Shown one piece after another: positions 6,601-10,849 of a stretch of 10,849 bases of DNA. The notes under the pieces were generated by a model that was not told the DNA's origin, made no database searches, and worked only from the letters and a program-made list of their open reading frames with translations. The DNA comes from Candidatus Nomurabacteria bacterium. GTDB lineage: Bacteria; Patescibacteriota; Minisyncoccia; Phycocordibacterales; UBA10002. The first letter of the stretch is position 1. The number at the start of each line of letters is the position of its first letter. Location of the stretch: positions 1 to 10,849 of the forward strand of contig CALQZP010000037.1 of NCBI GenBank assembly GCA_943349725.1, written 5' to 3'. The translations under genes were made by a program, and so were the position numbers.

Positions 6601-6738
6601 TTGCTTGATGAGGTGAAGAATACGGTGCGTGATGACCCGCGTCTTTCCCGCTCCCGCTCCCGCGACAATAAGGAGTGGTCCTTCCGCATGGAGCACTGCC
6701 TCTTTTTGTCGATCATTGAGTCCCTCTAAGTAATCCAT
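3673..6738 (-). CDS. pcrA: PcrA/UvrD-type superfamily 1 DNA helicase precursor, interrupted by an intein
   Basis: This is an ATP-dependent 3'-5' DNA helicase of the UvrD/PcrA/Rep family, acting in repair and in clearing proteins from DNA. ATG 6738 (MDYLEGLNDRQKEAV) is chosen: the open frame extends 14 codons further, but homologues begin here. The precursor is 1021 residues. Visible motifs are Walker A AGAGAGKT (26-33), DEYQD (238-242), motif III GDTDQ before the intein and IYSWRGA after it, ENYRS (663-667), LEEGLFPHERM (937-947), TVHASKGLEFE (from 920) and EEERRLFYVALTRAK (957-971). Removing the 364-residue intein leaves 657 residues, a little short of typical PcrA. Residues 91-100 come from a heptamer repeat shared with rsmA, just before GTFHSLG. 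The serine usual after motif III Q is cysteine, as splicing requires. There is no Shine-Dalgarno sequence. Confidence 0.95.
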   Translation of the reverse strand: MDYLEGLNDRQKEAVLHAEGPLLIVAGAGAGKTRVITHRILHLIKQGVAPESILAITFTNKAAKEMRDRVHTLVSAGHVAPLEDDFGDSTNRYTLNAKRFPWLGTFHSLGVHILRENSQRLGLAKRFTIFDRSDSISAIKEAIRETDLDPKSFEPGKILGAISREKGKMVECAEFKARTGGDYFPAIIASVWEKYDAVLKKEKALDFDDLLLKTALLLKNDAGVREHYQKLWRYVHIDEYQDTNHVQYMIAKLLAEEHKNIAVVGDTDQCFPHDTKITVPTGTKKINEIRVGDTVTGASGNGSVCEAQVTKVRVKKYEGNLIEIKTKSGKILTCTPNHILFARLAITEEKFYVYLMYRRDKGFRVGMVQSSRKNGTGQPTIGLLVRCNQEKADRMWVLKMCDSKREALYFETYMATHYGLPTLVFFTSGRKMAILQEDIDTLFTRIDTKERVQALFKDTGLDFQYPHYFPQGTTQSNTARERINVRLTLFGDRRKSVIHPWGMSRVSVNTTDLSFKRALEASGFSTRKGKRNDWRLEMARMDYGKAEKLASHISSLKPNLTVVRSAFLTKGQAMLFHPASNIIHGMTLAVFKNGQVSEEEVTSVRRKHYTGNVYDLDVANVHNYLANQVVVHNCIYSWRGASIKNILGFERDYPNAKIVLLEENYRSTQTILMVANRIIEKNKMRPPKTLFTKNGAGEKIGLFTAYDETQEASFIASRAKQLIASGVSPAEIAVLFRANFQSRALEEAFLREDVVYQVLGVRFFERKEVKDVLSYIRAAENPESSGDLRRILNVPPRGMGKVTLLKILAGKEDELPPAMREKWNTFKKLLGIFKQKLATDPLSEAIKWVVTESGLEAELKKGGSEDEERLENIKELVTFATRYNHLLSREEAVDRFLADVALQSDQDELKDEKPAVRLMTVHASKGLEFEYVFVAGLEEGLFPHERMNETRDESASEEERRLFYVALTRAKHKVFLTYAGVRTIFGSRQVTVPSEFIFDIDEAFLQAENYAEGGGKIIFFD
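4840..5931 (-). mobile_element. Intein in helicase motif III, with a large central domain
   Basis: The 364-residue intein begins with Cys (TGC 5931-5929) and ends VVVHN (Asn codon 4842-4840), followed by a Cys +1 in the host protein. Splicing blocks are present: block A CFPHDTKI with VGDTV, block B with TPNH (intein residues 66-69), block F VYDLDVANVHNYLAN and block G VVVHN. All nucleophiles needed for standard splicing are in place. The roughly 250 central residues show no LAGLIDADG motif. Instead FYVYLMYRRDKGFRVG (about 82-97) and a later EALYFETYMATHYG helix (137-150) resemble the start of a GIY-YIG nuclease, but the match is only suggestive. The insertion point lies between Gln and the residue before IYSWRGA in motif III, which contacts both DNA and the ATP gamma-phosphate, so the unspliced helicase should be inactive. 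Confidence 0.92.
6439..6468 (-). repeat. CGCTAAM heptamer element inserted in frame in pcrA
   Basis: Read on the minus strand, the units CGCTATA, CGCTAAA, CGCTAAA, CGCTTCC encode NRYTLNAKRF. The stretch matches the rsmA copy at 26 of 30 positions. It sits in the loop before the conserved GTFHSLG motif, outside the catalytic core. Confidence 0.8.
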
Positions 6739-6858
6739 CCCGTTAGAGATAGGACGCGGACGGACACAGTATCCAACCACACCCTACATTCTTAAATAAT
6801 GATAAAAAATCTTAGCCTGTGTGAATAATTTACATAGCGTCCGCTATCTCTAACGGGA
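6738..6858 (-). promoter_or_regulatory. Long-range 15-bp inverted repeat around the pcrA start
   Basis: The arms 6738-6752 and 6844-6858 are perfectly complementary over 15 bp. On the minus strand the downstream arm ends at the A of the pcrA start codon. If transcription begins upstream of 6858, the leader could pair with the initiation region and hide it; otherwise the repeat may be a DNA-level element. The 91-nt region between the arms is AT-rich and could contain the promoter, but no clear -35/-10 pair is visible. Confidence 0.45.
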
Positions 6859-6897
6859 CCATAGCCTGACAAATATAACACGAATGAGTCATTCACC

Positions 6898-6966
6898 ATG
6901 CATTATGGACTATGAAATACGGAGCCATAATCTTTCTGCTTTCTATTCCATATTCCATGGTATATG
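6898..6966. repeat. ATGGAAT-type heptamer patch with inverted arms
   Basis: TATTCCA occurs twice in tandem near 6944-6957. Degenerate units of its complement (ATGGACT, ATGAAAT, ACGGAGC) lie to the left, and ATTATGG (6902-6908) is inverted as CCATAAT (6925-6931). The 7-nt period recalls the other intergenic patches in this window. The stretch from 6739 to 7003 contains no supportable gene. Confidence 0.45.
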
Positions 6967-7003
6967 TTTCATTTCCCGGTTATCCACACCCCTTCTCTTT
7001 TGA

Positions 7004-7032
7004 TTGACTTTGACCAGTTTTTGGACTATAGT
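7004..7032 (+). promoter_or_regulatory. Sigma70-type promoter for the LysM/M23 gene
   Basis: TTGACT (7004-7009) and TATAGT (7027-7032) are separated by exactly 17 nt. Each matches its consensus hexamer at five of six positions. Transcription would start near 7039. It points toward the peptidase gene and implies an untranslated leader of about 180 nt. Confidence 0.8.
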
Positions 7033-7038
7033 GGAAAG

Positions 7039-7216
7039 GTCCTCTAAGACTGAGCGACCGAAGAAAATGGCCTTGTAAGGCCCTTTTCTATGCAAGGCAC
7101 TACAGACGAGCTACCGAGAGCAGAGCTTTTGAAGCAATATAGTTAGCGCAGACACCACAATTGACTAAGCCCCTGTAATACCTCGTCGGGTTTTAGGATT
7201 CTGGTAGCGCGATTAT
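7039..7216 (+). promoter_or_regulatory. Long 5' leader with an attenuator-like hairpin
   Basis: About 30 nt after the predicted start of transcription, GGCCT/AGGCC (7069-7073 and 7078-7082) forms a hairpin flanked by AAAA on the left and TTTT on the right, an intrinsic-terminator shape. The hairpin contains a three-codon reading frame, ATG GCC TTG TAA. GAGCGACCGA (7052-7061) recurs as GAGCTACCGA (7109-7118), and GACGAG (7105-7110) can pair with CTCGTC (7182-7187). No known riboswitch or RNA family was recognised. Confidence 0.45.
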
Positions 7217-8356
7217 TTGCTAGAGAGCCCTCCTTTTGGCCCCTTTCTTATAGTAAAAACCCATAACAACCATTCATTCAGAAATCTTGTCCCCTCTTCG
7301 AGCTGGTTAAAGAGCCCTCAAGCTCTTTTCATAGGCTATGTGTTCTCATGGCTCTTTCTGCTTGGTCTCGCCCTTTCCCCACTAAGCGCTCATGCGGGGG
7401 TGCTGTCTTTCGTTTCGGGACTCTTTGCTAAGGAGGCTGAAGCTGAAGTTACCTCTTCCCCGATCAATTCCCAAAATGTAAGCCTGCTTACCGCCACACT
7501 TAACCCTGACCCAAATCCGGCAAAAGGGGGTGGTGATATCGCCGTTGTTGGTGGTGTAGCGCTTCTCTCCGAGACCGGGCCTGAAGGAACGCTTGCCGAT
7601 ATTGAAGAAAATCAGAGTTCTACCATTAGTATCTATGTTGTCCGTGAGGGAGACACACTAGGTGCCATTGCCAAGATGTTCGGTGTAACGACGAACACGA
7701 TTGCGTGGGCCAACGATATTTCACGAGGCGTCATCCGACCGGGACAGACGCTTATTATTTTGCCTATTTCAGGCGTTAAACATACGGTCATCAAGGGTGA
7801 TACGATTGTGAGCATTGCTAAGAAGTACAAGGCAGACGTGACCGAAATCGCGCAGTACAACCACCTTACCGAAAACGCAAAGCTCGCCCTGGGTGATGTT
7901 GTCCTCGTTCCTGACGGTGAAATTGCGAATGTACCCGCCACATCACCTGCTCGTTATGTAAACGGTGTTCGGGTCAGCACACAGCTTCGCGGTGCGGGCG
8001 GTGCCGACTTCGGCGATTATTTCCTTCGTCCTGTTATTGGCGGACGAAAGACCCAAGGGCTTCACGGTTACAACGGCGTGGACATGGCAAGCTATCTCGG
8101 CGCTCCCATTCTTGCTGCGGCTTCGGGTGACGTGATTATCGCCCGCTCGAGCGGATTGAACGGTGGCTACGGTAACTATATTGTTATTTCCCACCCCAAC
8201 GGCACTCAAACACTCTACAGTCACCTCCTCAGTCTCGCAGTTACCTCCGGTACAAACGTGACGCGCGGACAAATCATCGGTTATATGGGTTCCACCGGAC
8301 GCTCAACTGGCACGCACCTCCACTTTGAAATCCGCGGAGCGAAGAATCCTTTCTAG
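7217..8356 (+). CDS. Exported LysM-LysM-M23 peptidoglycan hydrolase
   Basis: M23 metallopeptidases cut peptide bonds in peptidoglycan, and LysM domains bind its glycan. The 379-residue protein has a hydrophobic signal (about 38-60) ending SAHA before GVLSF. Two LysM domains follow, YVVREGDTLGAIAKMFG (140-156 onward) and HTVIKGDTIVSIAKKYK (189-205 onward), then an M23 domain (about 268-379). Zinc and catalytic residues are visible: H283, D289, H336, H367 and H369 in HLHFEI. The first His-Asp spacing, HGYNGVD, is longer than the classical HxGxD. The start is uncertain: TTG 7217 is the first possible start after a stop, and no ATG exists before the signal. GTG 7340 is possible but would remove the basic n-region. 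The gene follows a strong promoter and long leader. It is likely involved in wall growth or separation. Confidence 0.9.
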   Translation: MLESPPFGPFLIVKTHNNHSFRNLVPSSSWLKSPQALFIGYVFSWLFLLGLALSPLSAHAGVLSFVSGLFAKEAEAEVTSSPINSQNVSLLTATLNPDPNPAKGGGDIAVVGGVALLSETGPEGTLADIEENQSSTISIYVVREGDTLGAIAKMFGVTTNTIAWANDISRGVIRPGQTLIILPISGVKHTVIKGDTIVSIAKKYKADVTEIAQYNHLTENAKLALGDVVLVPDGEIANVPATSPARYVNGVRVSTQLRGAGGADFGDYFLRPVIGGRKTQGLHGYNGVDMASYLGAPILAAASGDVIIARSSGLNGGYGNYIVISHPNGTQTLYSHLLSLAVTSGTNVTRGQIIGYMGSTGRSTGTHLHFEIRGAKNPF

Positions 8357-8364
8357 GGAGAAGA

Positions 8365-8436
8365 TTTAGGATTTAGGAGATATGATTTAAGAAAAAACCG
8401 CGCACCAAGCGTGGTTTTTTCGTGGCTATTGACATA
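8365..8436 (+). repeat. Repeat A, copy 1 (72 bp)
   Basis: This segment is identical over 72 bp to 9234-9305. It contains GATTTAG-type heptamer units, then a terminator hairpin, and ends in CTATTGACATA, which carries a consensus -35 box. The flanking bases differ immediately on both sides. Confidence 0.95.
8392..8420 (+). terminator. Intrinsic terminator of the LysM/M23 gene
   Basis: Arms 8392-8403 and 8409-8420 pair over 12 bp with one G:T pair and a 5-nt loop. They are A-rich at the left base and end in TTTTTT. It lies 36 bp after the stop codon of the peptidase gene. A/T symmetry makes it potentially bidirectional. Confidence 0.9.
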
Positions 8437-8457
8437 GCGGACATCTTAAGGCAATAT
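8429..8457 (+). promoter_or_regulatory. Promoter of the LysE-family gene
   Basis: A consensus TTGACA (8429-8434), supplied by the end of repeat A, is followed after 17 nt by CAATAT (8452-8457) in unique sequence. Transcription would begin near 8464, about 18 nt before the ATG. Confidence 0.6.
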
Positions 8458-8481
8458 TTTCTCAAACAAACAGTTCTTCCC

Positions 8482-9135
8482 ATGAATACCTCCTACTTTT
8501 CGGAGTTTCTCACTCTTGCCATTCTCCACCTTCTTGTCGTGATAAGCCCTGGGGCTAACTTCACAGTGGTGGCGAAAAACAGTTTAACCCTTACGCGACA
8601 GCTTGCCCTCTACACGGCCTTTGGCGTTTCGCTCGGAACCATGGTGTATGTCATCTTTGCTCTGTTCGGCCTTAAGGTGCTCATGGCAATTGCCGAGTCC
8701 GCTCTGTGGTTTGGAGTTCTAAAGTTTTTTGGCGCAGGGTATCTCATCTACATCGGCGTGAAGTCCTGCAGGGCGAAAGCGCCCAAGCCGGAGGAAAGCG
8801 ACACTACGCACCTGTTCAAGAGAACGATGGTAACGCCACAGGATGCCGTCGGTACTGGCTTTTTCAGCCAAATATCGAATCCGAAAGCCGTCCTCTTCTT
8901 CATTAGCCTTTTCACACAGGTGATTGACGTGCGGACGCCGACGGCTATCAAGGCGCTATATGGCGCGTGGATGTTCTTCGCGACGCTCGGGTGGTTCGCT
9001 TTTGTCGCCCTCGTTCTTTCGCACACAGGCGTCCAGATGAGATTTCGCTACAATCTTCACCGTATTTCACTGGTGTTCGGGGTTGTGCTCATAGTTCTCG
9101 GTGTACTCCTCGCATTTTCGGCAAACCCCCGATAA
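8482..9135 (+). CDS. LysE/RhtB family amino-acid exporter
   Basis: Members of this family export amino acids such as lysine, threonine or homoserine lactone from the cytoplasm, probably driven by proton exchange. The 217-residue length and about six hydrophobic segments fit. Family signatures are ISPGANFTVVAKNSL (21-35), the G-rich stretch ALYTAFGVSLGT, FFGAGYLIYIGVKS (82-95) and the ISNPKAVLFFISLF motif (131-144). The substrate cannot be told from sequence. ATG 8482 is chosen because the conserved N-terminal helix begins there; the open frame extends 20 codons upstream into the promoter. No Shine-Dalgarno sequence is seen. The gene stands alone between repeat A and repeat B, each with a terminator, so it looks like an independent transcription unit and possibly an acquired cassette. 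Confidence 0.9.
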   Translation: MNTSYFSEFLTLAILHLLVVISPGANFTVVAKNSLTLTRQLALYTAFGVSLGTMVYVIFALFGLKVLMAIAESALWFGVLKFFGAGYLIYIGVKSCRAKAPKPEESDTTHLFKRTMVTPQDAVGTGFFSQISNPKAVLFFISLFTQVIDVRTPTAIKALYGAWMFFATLGWFAFVALVLSHTGVQMRFRYNLHRISLVFGVVLIVLGVLLAFSANPR

Positions 9136-9167
9136 GGCAAGACATACCAAAGTGGGTCATAAACTAG

Positions 9168-9200
9168 CCGCTACGGTCACAAGCCGTGGCGGTTTTCTTT
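9168..9200 (+). terminator. Intrinsic terminator of the LysE-family gene
   Basis: CCGCTACGG (9168-9176) pairs with CCGTGGCGG (9184-9192), 9 bp with one G:T pair and a 7-nt loop, followed by TTTTCTTT. It lies 32 bp after the LysE-family stop codon. Confidence 0.85.
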
Positions 9201-9227
9201 GTAAACCCTGAATCCGATTTTCTGCGG
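9168..9227 (+). repeat. Repeat B, copy 1 (60 bp)
   Basis: This segment matches 10263-10322 at 59 of 60 positions. Read on the minus strand it encodes KIGFRVYKENRHGL and a TGA stop, the tail of an ORF6N-domain protein, although no such gene lies upstream of it here. It is a detached 3' end. Confidence 0.92.
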
Positions 9228-9233
9228 GGGTGT

Positions 9234-9305
9234 TTTAGGATTTAGGAGATATGATTTAAGAAAAAACCGCGCACCAAGCGTGGTTTTTTCGTGGCTATTG
9301 ACATA
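9234..9305 (+). repeat. Repeat A, copy 2 (72 bp)
   Basis: This is a perfect copy of 8365-8436, placed only 6 bp after repeat B copy 1. Its hairpin (9261-9272 with 9278-9289) makes a second terminator in tandem with the one in B. Its end supplies the -35 box for the hydrolase gene. Confidence 0.95.
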
Positions 9306-9326
9306 CATGGGATTTTGAGACAAGAT
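9298..9326 (+). promoter_or_regulatory. Promoter of the hydrolase gene
   Basis: TTGACA (9298-9303) in repeat A is followed after 17 nt by CAAGAT (9321-9326). The predicted transcription start near 9333 favours translation from ATG 9370 rather than the upstream GTG 9331. Confidence 0.55.
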
Positions 9327-9358
9327 TTCTGTGGACAAGGTGTCTGCAAAAACTCAAA

Positions 9359-9363
9359 AAGGA
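9359..9363 (+). promoter_or_regulatory. Ribosome-binding site deciding the hydrolase start
   Basis: AAGGA lies 6 nt before ATG 9370. It is one of the few clear Shine-Dalgarno sequences in the window and supports 9370 over the GTG at 9331. Confidence 0.6.
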
Positions 9364-9369
9364 CGGAAT

Positions 9370-10117
9370 ATGCTAGGTTTGATAGACCGATGGTATGCTT
9401 TCAGAAAGTGTCGGCAAGGGTATCGTGTGCCGAAAGTTAGCTGGGAGCCCGAAATCGTATCATGCGACAAAGCAAAGACCTCATGGTTTTGTTTCGTCCC
9501 CAGTATGGTTTCAAGGGTGTCCTTAATTCGAAGGGGGCTCATTCCCGCAGAAGGCCAGGTTTTTGTGTACACCCTATCTTCGCTTGACCTGATTACGGCA
9601 GACCCTGAAGTGACGGTGGAAAAATTGCACTGCGTGTATGACCATGCTCTTGAGCACATGCAGATGGCTGTAAAACAAGGGAAGTCCGTTAACCTTCTTG
9701 GTGTCAGTCTGGGTAACGTACTCTCTATCAGGCTCGCGGGGCAAGCTCGCACAAAAATCATAAATCTCATTTCAATCATTGGGGGGGGGCAACTTGGGGT
9801 TGTCGTGTTGGGATAGCATTCTGACAGGATATGTTGCTCGGCAGTCGGTATGCGCAACAGCGGAACGGTACGAAGAAATGATGTCCGTGTTCAGTCCGGT
9901 TAGCTACATAAGAGAGGTTGAGGCCGAGCGGGTAGTCATCAGGTTGGGAACTCACGACCTGCTCATCCCCTTCAGACATGGGGAAATACTCGTTGATGCT
10001 TTTGTAAGAAGAAGTCAAAATACTTCCATGCAGATTGCTTACAAGGCTTATCGAGGCGCCGACCATGCAAGTGCTATGTTCTTTTCATCTTTGGAAAATC
10101 TGTGGCGGTCAAAGTAA
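9370..10117 (+). pseudogene. Alpha/beta hydrolase split by a frameshift in a G9 run
   Basis: The first frame (9370-9816) gives an N-terminal half ending soon after the nucleophile elbow GVSLG (residues 111-115, Ser113). A second frame, open through the G run at 9781-9789 to the stop at 10117, gives the rest, with GTHDLLIP (acid) and GADHAS (histidine). Neither half alone has a full triad. With eight instead of nine G the frames join into a 248-residue protein reading IIGGNLGLSCWDS across the junction, with Ser, Asp and His all in order. This argues for a real alpha/beta-fold hydrolase disrupted by one base. The substrate is unknown. A sequencing or assembly error, a recent mutation or slipped-strand phase variation are all possible. 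It has its own promoter, Shine-Dalgarno sequence and terminators. Confidence 0.8.
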
Positions 10118-10156
10118 CTTTCTGGTTTTTTCAAGCGGAATCTTTCGTGCTCTCGT

Positions 10157-10183
10157 GCGCAACTGGTTACAGTTGCGCTTTTT
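10157..10183 (+). terminator. Intrinsic terminator of the hydrolase gene
   Basis: GCGCAACT (10157-10164) pairs perfectly with AGTTGCGC (10171-10178) across a 6-nt loop and runs into TTTTT. It lies 40 bp after the hydrolase stop codon. Confidence 0.85.
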
Positions 10184-10262
10184 ATTATCGGAGAAAAGAG
10201 ACATGCGATGCTCTGCGAAAAACTTTGAATAAGGCGGTTCTGCGCGAATAGCCAAAATTCAA

Positions 10263-10322
10263 CCGCTACGGTCAAAAGCCGTGGCGGTTTTCTTTGTAAA
10301 CCCTGAATCCGATTTTCTGCGG
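10263..10322 (+). repeat. Repeat B, copy 2 (60 bp), overlapping the ORF6N gene end
   Basis: This copy carries the same terminator hairpin (10263-10271 with 10279-10287, then TTTTCTTT). On the minus strand it encodes the last residues of the ORF6N protein, whose TGA stop (10272-10274) lies in the hairpin loop. One base differs from copy 1 (10275 A versus 9180 C). Confidence 0.92.
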
Positions 10323-10849
10323 AGGCGCTTTAGGCGGGTCGAAGAATTTTCTGATAGCATCAAACACCACTTTGAAATGTTGGTCGTACTTGTTTTCCAA
10401 TTTTTCAATCTTTAACCGAAGCTCTCGGTTCGAGGCGATAAGTTCGCGAAGTTTGGTAAAGGTTCTGATGATTTGAATATTCACCTGAATAGCTTGCTTA
10501 CTGTTAAGTACACTCGAAAGCATGGCAACGCCTTGTTCGGTGAAAGCGAAAGGCAACTTTCTGCGTCCGCCATAACTTGAAGTACCAATTTGGTACTTCA
10601 AGTTTGGATTTCTTGAAGTCACAGATTGTGATTTCAAGTTTGAATTCTCTAAGGTCACAAATTGTGACCTTGAAAACGCCTTCGATTCAACCTTGGTGAG
10701 CTGAAACATAAAGTCAGTGGGGAAGCGAAAGAGATTTCTCTTTACTGCTTGATTGAGTGCGCGGTTTTCCACTCCATACAATTGCGCCAAATCCCTATCG
10801 AGCATGACCTTCTTCCTACGGATAAAAAATATCTTGCTTTCGATTCTTT
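10272..10849 (-). CDS. ORF6N-domain protein, 5' end beyond the window
   Basis: The reading frame is open to the right edge and continues upstream of the first in-window ATG (10805) as RIESKIFFIRRKKVMLDRDL, which matches the usual start of the ORF6N domain. The true start is therefore outside. ORF6N is a probable DNA-binding domain common in phage, plasmid and accessory bacterial genes. Visible family features are LDRDLAQLYGVENRALNQAVKRN, RFPTDFMFQLT, SQFVTLE, YGGRRKLPFAFTEQGVAMLSSVLNS and AIQVNIQIIRTFTKLRE, followed by a coiled-coil-like stretch (SNRELRLKIEKLENKYDQHF) and a proline-rich, basic tail. Between FVTLE and YGGRR there is an extra repetitive stretch containing NSNLKSQSVTSRNPNLKYQ. 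Function is unknown beyond likely DNA binding. Confidence 0.88.
   Translation of the reverse strand, partial: RIESKIFFIRRKKVMLDRDLAQLYGVENRALNQAVKRNLFRFPTDFMFQLTKVESKAFSRSQFVTLENSNLKSQSVTSRNPNLKYQIGTSSYGGRRKLPFAFTEQGVAMLSSVLNSKQAIQVNIQIIRTFTKLRELIASNRELRLKIEKLENKYDQHFKVVFDAIRKFFDPPKAPPQKIGFRVYKENRHGF

Noticed and set aside
3673..6738. Helicase as two separate genes or a frameshifted pseudogene
   Set aside because: One frame is open throughout and the interruption has complete intein splicing blocks at both ends, with all helicase motifs outside it.
7039..7216. Leader as a c-di-AMP (ydaO/yuaA) riboswitch, tmRNA, RNase P, SRP or 6S RNA
   Set aside because: The gene context suits a c-di-AMP switch, but the conserved sequence blocks of that motif, and those of the other RNAs, are not visible.
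8365..9305. Repeats A as ends of an insertion sequence
   Set aside because: The two copies are direct, contain no terminal inverted repeats, and the DNA between encodes an exporter, not a transposase.

Overview
The window looks like chromosomal DNA from a member of the Candidate Phyla Radiation (Patescibacteria), most likely of the Parcubacteria type. This is inferred from protein style, not from a marker gene. Supporting signs are two paralogous membrane-anchored proteins with DxDxDGxxD calcium-loop repeats, a small exported protein of unknown family, a LysM-LysM-M23 protein ending in GAKNPF, an RsmA with NIPYY in motif IV, and an intein-split PcrA/UvrD helicase. Intergenic spaces are short and rich in hairpins and 7-nt-period repeats.

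Layout. Bases 1-80 (-) hold the 5' end of a membrane-anchored protein that runs off the left edge. Bases 227-1186 and 1311-2216 (-) are the two paralogous anchored proteins. A small secreted protein (2235-2708, +) diverges from the second with only 18 bp between start codons. After a hairpin come rsmA (2805-3581, -) and pcrA/uvrD (3673-6738, -), codirectional and 91 bp apart. The helicase is interrupted by a 364-residue intein exactly at motif III. Bases 6739-7216 carry no convincing gene. They hold a long inverted repeat around the pcrA start, a heptamer-repeat patch, a clear sigma70-type promoter (7004-7032) and a roughly 180-nt leader with an attenuator-like hairpin before an exported LysM/M23 peptidoglycan hydrolase (7217-8356, +).

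The right-hand 2.5 kb is accessory-looking and repeat-structured. A perfect 72-bp repeat (A) occurs at 8365-8436 and 9234-9305. A 60-bp repeat (B, one mismatch) occurs at 9168-9227 and 10263-10322. They alternate as A, LysE/RhtB exporter, B, A, alpha/beta hydrolase, B, ORF6N gene. This reads as two tandem one-gene cassettes, each entered through a terminator plus -35 box (A) and left through a terminator (B). The hydrolase is split by a frameshift in a run of nine G. The ORF6N-domain gene (-) continues off the right edge, and its 3' end is the right-hand copy of B.

A theme across the window is short repeats placed inside genes without breaking them. The same heptameric CGCTAAM element is inserted in frame in rsmA and pcrA, and a dRS3-like palindrome (PAEAGVQ) sits in frame in the second anchored protein. 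Related 7-nt-period repeats of other sequences lie in at least three intergenic spots. Apart from the likely rsmA/pcrA pairing and the coexpression of the envelope proteins, no multi-gene pathway is visible.
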